Assembly (NCBI GenBank): GCA_900321905.1
Contig: ONXZ01000035.1
Location: 1-9,593, forward strand
DNA length: 9,593 nucleotides
Source of the DNA: an uncultured Eubacteriales bacterium
Lineage (GTDB): Bacteria; Bacillota; Clostridia; Oscillospirales; Acutalibacteraceae
Direction of reading: 5' to 3'
Made by a program: the position numbers and the translations under genes. Shown here piece after piece: positions 5,543 through 9,593 of the stretch. A model generated the notes under the pieces. The model saw nothing but the letters and a program-made list of their open reading frames with translations, did not search any database and had not been told where the DNA came from. How positions within the stretch are numbered: the stretch's first letter is position 1; each line of letters opens with the position of its first letter.

Positions 5543-6431
5543 ATTCCTCTATATCAAGGTTTGCGAAGCGGCGTTCAGCCGTGAAACCTCTGCCGCTGAC
5601 CTCTTTGATTTTTGTGATTGTTACAAACGCCTCGGGATCAACATCGTGGATGATTTCGTGTGCCGCATAGAGTTTGCGAGTTGGGATAACGCACATAACC
5701 GCCTTTTCTTCATCGCCAAAGCAACCGGTCTGAATATAACTCATGGTAACGCCCGCTTCAAGTTCGGTAAGGAAGCGGCGGCGTATTTCCTCATGCTTGG
5801 CTGATACGACATAAACCTGATTTTGTGTCTGGCCGTAAACCATCGCCTTGTCAAGCACTATTGTTTCAAGCACAAGCACGACAATGCCGAGCATAATCTG
5901 TTCAGGCGTGTTAACAACAGCCTGCGCGCCGACAACTATAATATCCGACAGATAAACAAATATCGCGACAGGTCTGTGAAAAATCTTTGCAAAAACAAGT
6001 GTTGCTATATCCATACCGCCTGTTGACGAGCCTACACGCATTACAAGTCCGAGCGACAGTCCCATTAACACACCTGCAAAAAGCGAGGCGAGCAGCGTGT
6101 CTTTTGTGAAATTGTCTATATTCGGATTTTTTTGCATAAGCGCAAGCATTGCAGGGTAAAGCAGTGTGCTTGCAACGCTGGTGAAAAACAGTTTTTTGCC
6201 GATTACAAACAGCCCGATAAACAGCAGCACGGTGTTAAGCACAAAGACCATAAGCGCTGTGTCGATATTAAAAAACTTGCCAACGACTATTGCAATGCCT
6301 GTAGTGCCGCCCATTACAATATCGTTTGGTATGATAAATGCCGCAACGAGGAACGCAAGCAGTGCGTTGCCGAGCAGGATACAAAACGTAGTTTCAAAGT
6401 ATGATTTAAAATTCTTTTTTACTTTGCTCAT
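5541..6431 (-). CDS. YitT-family membrane protein (DUF161 + DUF2179)
   Basis: I start this at ATG 6431 (MSKVKKN), 296 aa, because the candidate promoter at 6451-6479 would place the transcript start downstream of the in-frame TTG 6479 and near ATG 6449. The ribosome binding site is weak (GGGG about 7 bases upstream). The first 200 residues hold five or six membrane segments (about 14-33, 62-78, 88-104, 119-139, 164-182, 185-203) with the family-typical GGTTGIA (41-47) and GSSTGGMD (144-151). The C-terminal part (about 210-290) is a soluble DUF2179 domain, with VYVVSAKHEEIRR and GAVTM-like GVTMSYIQTGCFG. The family is common in several copies in Firmicutes; its transport substrate is unknown. 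It is convergent with the DUF559 unit and monocistronic as far as can be seen. Confidence 0.92.
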   Translation of the reverse strand: MSKVKKNFKSYFETTFCILLGNALLAFLVAAFIIPNDIVMGGTTGIAIVVGKFFNIDTALMVFVLNTVLLFIGLFVIGKKLFFTSVASTLLYPAMLALMQKNPNIDNFTKDTLLASLFAGVLMGLSLGLVMRVGSSTGGMDIATLVFAKIFHRPVAIFVYLSDIIVVGAQAVVNTPEQIMLGIVVLVLETIVLDKAMVYGQTQNQVYVVSAKHEEIRRRFLTELEAGVTMSYIQTGCFGDEEKAVMCVIPTRKLYAAHEIIHDVDPEAFVTITKIKEVSGRGFTAERRFANLDIEE

Positions 6432-6450
6432 AAAATCGCCCCATTCCATT

Positions 6451-6479
6451 ATAGTATTGTCATCAATAGTATGGTACAA
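6451..6479 (-). promoter_or_regulatory. Candidate promoter of the YitT gene
   Basis: On the minus strand, TTGTAC (6479-6474) and TACTAT (6456-6451) are separated by 17 bases. An overlapping TATAAT (6453-6448) would have a 20-base spacer. It lies 20 bases upstream of ATG 6431 and helps choose that start over the upstream TTG. Confidence 0.6.
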
Positions 6480-6536
6480 CTTTAAAGTCTAAATTCAATA
6501 TACAATATTCACAATGTGCATAAATATGCAAGCGCG

Positions 6537-6589
6537 GTTAGCCGTAAGCAGTTAGCAGTTAGCAGTTGTTGGGTGGACTTCGTCCACGC
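6537..6589 (+). repeat. GTTAGC-type repeat family 2, copy D
   Basis: It consists of four tandem seven-base units of GTTAGC(C/A) type (one degenerate, GTAAGCA), then a GTGGAC/GTCCAC hairpin with loop TTC (6573-6587), ending ACGC. It aligns along its whole length, in the same orientation, with 9012-9063. It lies in the gap between yitT and the end of the zinc-ribbon/TPM cluster. The rest of that gap (6480-6536) is AT-rich and holds only the yitT upstream region. Confidence 0.8.
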
Positions 6590-6599
6590 ATAAATTAAT

Positions 6600-6621
6600 G
6601 GGTGAGTCTTTCGACTCTCCC
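6600..6621 (-). terminator. Hairpin at the 3' end of the zinc-ribbon/TPM cluster
   Basis: GGGtGAGTC (6600-6608) pairs with GACTCtCCC (6613-6621) around TTTC, with one T·T mismatch. It starts 10 bases after the stop of the last gene on the minus strand. What follows on that strand is AT-rich (ATTAATTTAT) but is not a clean T-run, so termination is possible but weak. Confidence 0.45.
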
Positions 6622-6630
6622 TAATTATTG

Positions 6631-7134
6631 TTATGCCCAGGGGTCCTGCGACTGCGGAATGCGAATATCCGCAAGGAATGTATGCTCCCACAAAAACCAC
6701 TGGTCGGTGCTCGGCTTGTGCCTTAATGTAACAGGTCGCGGACTGTCTGCGCCTGACGAGTGCAGGTAAAGCGTTGCGTAGTCCTGATTCTGGTAGGAAT
6801 ACGGATTGTCGCTCACCTCAATTGCAAACGGAGCAGGTGGAACGGTGTAATCGTTTTCAACTGTTGTGCCCTTGAAAAAAGAGCGCACAACATACATCTT
6901 GCCGCCGAGCCTGTCGCGCAAAAATTGAATTTCAAACGGCGTCAGCGGACGCGGACCTTTTATGTAATTCAGCATTTCAACGGTGGCGTCCTTGTCGTTT
7001 TCATAGTTCATCAGAATTGCGACTGCGAGCGCAGCCATTTTGAAAGGCGAGCCAAAACAATCCTGTGCAATCGGCTCTAATTCCGCCACATTTTTCGGCA
7101 GTGTATCAAAGGTGATAACTTCGTTTTTATTCAT
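6631..7134 (-). CDS. Conserved hypothetical protein, DUF6935-like
   Basis: This 167-aa soluble protein has no signal peptide or membrane segment. It looks like the Clostridia family I recall as DUF6935; that name is from memory and unverified. Notable stretches are FGSPFKMAALAVAILMNYEN (27-46), KGPRPLTPFEIQFLRDR (59-75), the Pro/Tyr-rich VSDNPYSYQNQDYATLY, and SSGADSPRPVTLRHKP followed by a W-rich end (QWFLWEHTFLADIR). The family function is unknown to me. Its ATG shares one base with the TGA of the TPM gene upstream (TGATG), which indicates translational coupling. It is therefore the last gene of a zinc-ribbon – TPM – DUF6935 operon, and its product probably acts with those two. Confidence 0.75.
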   Translation of the reverse strand: MNKNEVITFDTLPKNVAELEPIAQDCFGSPFKMAALAVAILMNYENDKDATVEMLNYIKGPRPLTPFEIQFLRDRLGGKMYVVRSFFKGTTVENDYTVPPAPFAIEVSDNPYSYQNQDYATLYLHSSGADSPRPVTLRHKPSTDQWFLWEHTFLADIRIPQSQDPWA

Positions 7135-7883
7135 CAGAATTTACCTCCGCCGCCGCCGTGCGTTGAGCCTGATGACGAGGTGTGCGTTGAACTGCCGTTT
7201 GAATCATCACTACGCGCAGTCTTTGTAACGTTGGCGTAGAGGAAATGCTCATAACCCTGCGTTACCTGCAGGCTTCCGTCAACCAGGTAGTTTGCGGCGC
7301 TTCTGTTAAACTGAACGGGTTTGTAACTCTTTTTAACCGACATAATCACGATAAACGCAATGATTAGCGCAATGATAAATGAAATCGCAATACTTTTGAA
7401 AGTCGCAGTTTTTGCTTTGTTTGAAAACTTAACTACAAGGTTGCCGTATTCGTGAAACGCGCCGTAATAGTCGCCTGATTTAAGTTTTGGCACACAGGTG
7501 TTGCCAAGTTCTTCAATGTTGGCGTCGTTAATCTTTTTAATCGCTTCGCCTTTTGTTGAAATCTGCCAGTCGCTGTCGCCCGCAACATCGCTTACGCGGA
7601 CAAGCAGCAGGCAGCCGTCCTCCGGATAACCGTTGTTATCGTAGTAATCGTCAGCGTATGCCTCGGCAGTTTTGCCCTCAAGACTGCTCACGGTTAAAAC
7701 AACGGGACAAAGTCCTGTTTCAACAAAAACTTCATCAAGTTCGGTGTAGAGGTTTGCTTCCTCCTCATCGGTGAGAAGGTTGCCGTTGTCAACCACGAGT
7801 TCGTAGTCATTTGCAAAGGCGCAAAACGGCATTGATGTTATTAAGAGGATAACAAGCGAAAGTGAAATTAATATTTTTTTCAT
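7134..7883 (-). CDS. TPM-domain membrane-anchored protein
   Basis: The 249-aa product begins with a signal sequence (MKKILISLSLVILLI, cleavage near CAFA/ND at 25). It is followed by a TPM domain (about 27-150) containing VVDNGNLLTDEEEANLYTEL, VLTVSSLEGKTAEAYADDYY and DGCLLLVRVSD. A single membrane segment follows (about 164-184), then a short basic stretch and a Ser/Gly-rich tail ending HGGGGGKF, which is typical of this family. TPM domains are extracytoplasmic. Some have phosphatase activity and plant homologues act in photosystem II repair, but the bacterial role is mostly unknown. The ribosome binding site AAGGGGGT overlaps the stop of the zinc-ribbon gene 12 bases upstream, so the genes are coupled. 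It ends in the TGATG overlap with the DUF6935-like gene. Which side of the membrane the tail faces is inferred from the signal peptide (cytoplasmic). Confidence 0.88.
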   Translation of the reverse strand: MKKILISLSLVILLITSMPFCAFANDYELVVDNGNLLTDEEEANLYTELDEVFVETGLCPVVLTVSSLEGKTAEAYADDYYDNNGYPEDGCLLLVRVSDVAGDSDWQISTKGEAIKKINDANIEELGNTCVPKLKSGDYYGAFHEYGNLVVKFSNKAKTATFKSIAISFIIALIIAFIVIMSVKKSYKPVQFNRSAANYLVDGSLQVTQGYEHFLYANVTKTARSDDSNGSSTHTSSSGSTHGGGGGKF

Positions 7884-7895
7884 ATGCCCACCCCC

Positions 7896-8984
7896 TTAAA
7901 ATATGCCGAAAAATCTTGCAACTGCAAAGATTATCGGTGTAGCAACAACGCTGATACCGGCAAACAGACCTGCAAGTTTTGCCTTGCTGACAGGTACGTT
8001 GCCGACGAGTTTGCCCGTTTGACCGTTAAGACCAAAGGTCAGTTTTTCGCCCTTATAGATTGTGTTGAGAATCCACACAGGGTACAGCGCGTATTTTGCA
8101 ACGCCGTTTGAGGTTTGAACAAAACTGTTTTTTGTGGTAACGGTGTCAAAGCCGCTTACCGTGTTCCTCAGCGTGTCCTCGCAACTTACTTTAACGCGCT
8201 CGTTTGCCCTGGGGAAACTTTGCTCCATATTAACATCGTACTTGTCGGCAAGATAGCCTGCAAGGTACGCTGTCTGAAAGTCAACCGCGTCGCCGAAGTT
8301 AAATGGCTCAATGCTCTCCATAAGGTCATCGGGCATATTGCTTGAGCCGTCAACAGGGATATTTGCAAAACTCATATTGCCCGCCCTGAAAACATCAAAG
8401 TGGCTCGTTTCTGTGTAATTATATTTGGAGTCGCTCCAGGTGCGAGTCCTTGTGGCGTCGTATGAAACGCTCGCCTGTACATCGCTGTCAAACAGCCAGA
8501 ACGGAACGTAAATACCCTTGATTTCGTCGAGCCTGTTCTCGCTCTTAAATGTGTTCGGCGCAAATTTCTTTTTGCCGACGTACTGTTTGAGTGCTTCCTT
8601 TGCGGCTTTTTTGTCAAGTTTAAAAGGAATGACAAAATCAGGCTTGAGGTCGCCCGACAGCCTGCCGCTCATAACAACAGGATTGCCGCAGTATGGGCAG
8701 GAAGTAGCCGCAGTGTTTTCGTCGCCGACAATCTCGCCGCCGCAGGATTTGCACACGAACACGCTCATGCCTTCATTTTCGTCCCAGGTTTGCTCGCCGC
8801 TTGCAGACGACCACTCGTCAAACCGGTCGGTCTGATTAACGGTGTTAAGCCCTTCGTCCAGACTTTTCAGCGTTTCAACATCGAACTCGCTGTCGCAGTA
8901 AGGACACTTCATCTTCTGCGTCGCTGTGTCAAACTCTAACGCGCCACCGCAGTTGGGGCATTTGTATTCAAGTAAATCGGACAT
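7896..8984 (-). CDS. TFIIB-type zinc-ribbon protein with C-terminal membrane segment
   Basis: This 362-aa protein carries two four-cysteine zinc ribbons: CPNC (9-12) with CPYC (27-30), and CKSC (78-81) with CPYC (96-99). Between them is a Ser/Glu-rich linker. The middle (about 110-300) is a conserved domain with IPFKLDKKAAKEAL, GIYVPFWLFDSD, and YALYPVWILNTIY near 300. It is followed by LNGQTGKLVGNVPVSK and a hydrophobic C-terminus (about 337-362) likely to anchor it in the membrane. Despite the database-style name, there is no sign of a transcription factor role. In related Clostridia it is found with TPM and SPFH/virion-core-like genes (from memory), consistent with the TPM gene here and the zinc-ribbon fragment at the right edge. 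AAAGGAG lies 8 bases before ATG 8984. No promoter is evident in the upstream gap, which is filled by repeat copy E. Confidence 0.88.
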   Translation of the reverse strand: MSDLLEYKCPNCGGALEFDTATQKMKCPYCDSEFDVETLKSLDEGLNTVNQTDRFDEWSSASGEQTWDENEGMSVFVCKSCGGEIVGDENTAATSCPYCGNPVVMSGRLSGDLKPDFVIPFKLDKKAAKEALKQYVGKKKFAPNTFKSENRLDEIKGIYVPFWLFDSDVQASVSYDATRTRTWSDSKYNYTETSHFDVFRAGNMSFANIPVDGSSNMPDDLMESIEPFNFGDAVDFQTAYLAGYLADKYDVNMEQSFPRANERVKVSCEDTLRNTVSGFDTVTTKNSFVQTSNGVAKYALYPVWILNTIYKGEKLTFGLNGQTGKLVGNVPVSKAKLAGLFAGISVVATPIIFAVARFFGIF

Positions 8985-9002
8985 AGATTATCTCCTTTCA
9001 GT

Positions 9003-9065
9003 CGATAATTAGTTAGCCGTTAGCGGTTAGCAGTTAGCCGTTTAAGGGTGGGCAAGCCCACGCCC
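9003..9065 (+). repeat. GTTAGC-type repeat family 2, copy E
   Basis: CGATAATTAGTTAGCC at 9003 leads into tandem GTTAGC units to 9042, then GGGTGGGC AA GCCCACGCCC (9046-9065), a hairpin with compensating changes relative to copy D. Bases 9003-9042 are an inverted match (32 of 40) to 9455-9494 on the other side of the four-helix gene. Confidence 0.85.
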
Positions 9066-9068
9066 GTT

Positions 9069-9422
9069 TTATATAGAAGCCATTAGTTTAGTCAGCATTT
9101 TTCGTACATCTTCACATAGGAGCAACGCATTTTTTGCTTTTTCTTCGGTAAAATAATTCTGTCTTACGCTAACTAAAATTTGTGTTTCTAATTCGGATAC
9201 AGAACCTCGTGCGATAGACAAAAATCGTTTGAATTCGTTTTGTGAAAATCTGCTTTGACCTTCTGCAATGTTTGAAGGTATTGAAACGGCAGACCTGCGA
9301 ATTTGGTCTGAAAGACAAAACTTTTCGTCAGCAGGCAATAAGTTTATGAGGTAGTAGACTTCATCTACTAAATCCATTGACTTTTGCCAAACGAGTAAAT
9401 CTTTATAATCTTTCCAACTCAA
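9069..9422 (-). CDS. Four-helix-bundle protein, S23/IVP (23S rRNA intervening-sequence) family
   Basis: The 117-aa product is an all-alpha protein with the family signature DLLVWQKSMDLVDEVY (8-23), LSDQIRRSAVSIPSNIAEG (37-55), FKRFLSIARGSVSELETQ (64-81) and a last helix (about 93-115). Members form pentameric helix bundles and are related to the Avd accessory protein of diversity-generating retroelements. They were first described as ORFs within intervening sequences of 23S rRNA genes. No rRNA is present here, so this is a stand-alone copy. The TTG start at 9422 is chosen because GAGGTG (9435-9430) precedes it by 7 bases. The gene is bracketed by inverted GTTAGC repeats, which resembles the stem-flanked layout of rRNA intervening sequences. 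Function is unknown; basic residues in the conserved helix suggest nucleic-acid binding. Confidence 0.9.
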   Translation of the reverse strand: MSWKDYKDLLVWQKSMDLVDEVYYLINLLPADEKFCLSDQIRRSAVSIPSNIAEGQSRFSQNEFKRFLSIARGSVSELETQILVSVRQNYFTEEKAKNALLLCEDVRKMLTKLMASI

Positions 9423-9454
9423 CCCTTTTCACCTCATATACAAATCAAACCTAT

Positions 9455-9494
9455 AACTGCTAACGGCATACTGCTAACTGCTAACTGATAATCG
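9455..9494 (-). repeat. GTTAGC-type repeat family 2, copy F (inverted)
   Basis: Read on the minus strand it starts CGATTATCAGTTAGCAG and continues as GTTAGC units to GCAGTT. It matches 32 of 40 bases of 9003-9042 in inverted orientation. It lies upstream of the four-helix gene and runs into the palindrome at 9487-9509. Confidence 0.85.
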
Positions 9495-9509
9495 GCTTTG
9501 CCGATTATC
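9487..9509. repeat. Perfect 10-bp palindrome at the repeat/gene junction
   Basis: GATAATCGGC (9487-9496) pairs with GCCGATTATC (9500-9509) around TTT. It contains the stop codon (9505-9507) and last codon of the zinc-ribbon gene to the right and the end of repeat copy F to the left. It has no T-run, so it is not a classic terminator. Confidence 0.8.
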
Positions 9510-9593
9510 TCGGTTTTCCGCAGTTCGTGCAGAACTTGCCGTGATTTTCGGTGCCGCAGTCTGAGCAGAACCACTTGTCACCGCCCGGTGCAG
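9505..9593 (-). CDS. Zinc-ribbon C-terminus of a truncated-by-window protein (SPFH/virion-core-like?)
   Basis: Only the last 28 full codons are in the window. They read A-P-G-G-D-K-W-F, then C-S-D-C-G, a short turn (TENHGKF), C-T-N-C-G and K-P-R. This is a complete CxxC...CxxC zinc ribbon of the kind that closes many multi-domain bacterial proteins. In Clostridia, SPFH/band-7 virion-core-like proteins with such a tail are found beside TPM and TFIIB-type zinc-ribbon genes, so that is my best guess for the missing part. Any zinc-ribbon-tailed protein would fit equally well on sequence alone. The gene points toward the four-helix unit and the TPM cluster on the same strand. Confidence 0.65.
   Translation of the reverse strand, partial: APGGDKWFCSDCGTENHGKFCTNCGKPR

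Larger units (their letters stand above)
9003..9494. mobile_element. Putative S23/IVP repeat-bounded unit
   Basis: A single small gene lies between the inverted halves 9003-9042 and 9455-9494. It separates the zinc-ribbon fragment at the right edge from the zinc-ribbon/TPM cluster, genes that I would expect to be adjacent. There is no transposase. Mobility is inferred from the inverted ends and the interruption. Confidence 0.4.

Noticed and set aside
5083..5548. Target-site duplication around the DUF559 unit
   Set aside because: Both flanks carry AATAAA-type sequence in inverted, not direct, orientation, so it looks like an extension of the ends rather than a duplicated target. No direct duplication could be supported.
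5760..6492. Long open frames on the + strand opposite yitT
   Set aside because: They are Cys/His/Lys-rich shadow frames of the membrane protein gene, with no ribosome binding sites and no family resemblance.
6537..6567. CRISPR-like array of GTTAGC units
   Set aside because: The units are 7 bp, tandem and without spacers; there is no cas gene. It is a simple tandem part of the interspersed repeat.
8115..8835. Open frames on either strand inside the zinc-ribbon gene
   Set aside because: They overlap a clearly real gene with cysteine motifs and a good ribosome binding site, and encode no recognisable domain.
9423..9454. Promoter for the four-helix gene (TTAGCA – 17 – TATATG on the minus strand)
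   Set aside because: The spacing is right but the -35 lies in the repeat units and the -10 is weak and nearly touches the ribosome binding site; not strong enough to list.

Overview
The window reads as near-origin chromosome of a Gram-positive Clostridia, probably Oscillospiraceae/Ruminococcus-like. This is inferred from the order rsmG (3' end) – noc – soj – spo0J/parB – serS, consensus parS sites, strong AGGAGG-type ribosome binding sites, a lysine-rich FnIII secreted protein and gut-Firmicutes-type interspersed repeats. No RNA gene, CRISPR array or transposase was found.

Positions 1-4295 (+ strand) hold chromosome segregation and housekeeping genes. They are the C-terminal end of RsmG, a perfect terminator hairpin, noc, a regulatory gap with two parS sites and a sigma-A-type promoter, soj (ParA), parB (Spo0J) and a seryl-tRNA synthetase with unusual signature motifs. 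ParB loads on parS, Soj is its ATPase partner, and Noc is the ParB paralogue that couples the nucleoid to division-site choice.

Positions 4296-5542 are accessory. A strikingly AT-rich secreted FnIII protein is followed by a small DUF559 (Vsr-like PD-(D/E)xK) nuclease gene. The nuclease gene lies exactly between two inverted copies of a roughly 50-bp two-hairpin repeat. The left copy supplies its Shine-Dalgarno sequence, and the right copy supplies its last codons, its stop codon and its terminator. A third, solo copy lies between parB and serS.

Positions 5541-9593 (- strand) hold a YitT-family membrane protein with its own promoter. Upstream of it in transcription order lies a zinc-ribbon / TPM-domain / DUF6935-like cluster. 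A separate four-helix-bundle (S23/IVP) gene sits beyond that cluster, bracketed by a 40-bp inverted repeat of GTTAGC units. At the right edge is the zinc-ribbon C-terminus of another protein, plausibly an SPFH/virion-core-like protein. A direct copy of the GTTAGC repeat closes the 3' end of the cluster.

The most interesting theme is that two unrelated small genes (DUF559 nuclease and S23/IVP four-helix bundle) are each packaged between inverted copies of their own structured repeat family. These look like minimal, transposase-less mobile or repeat-associated units dropped into conserved gene neighbourhoods.
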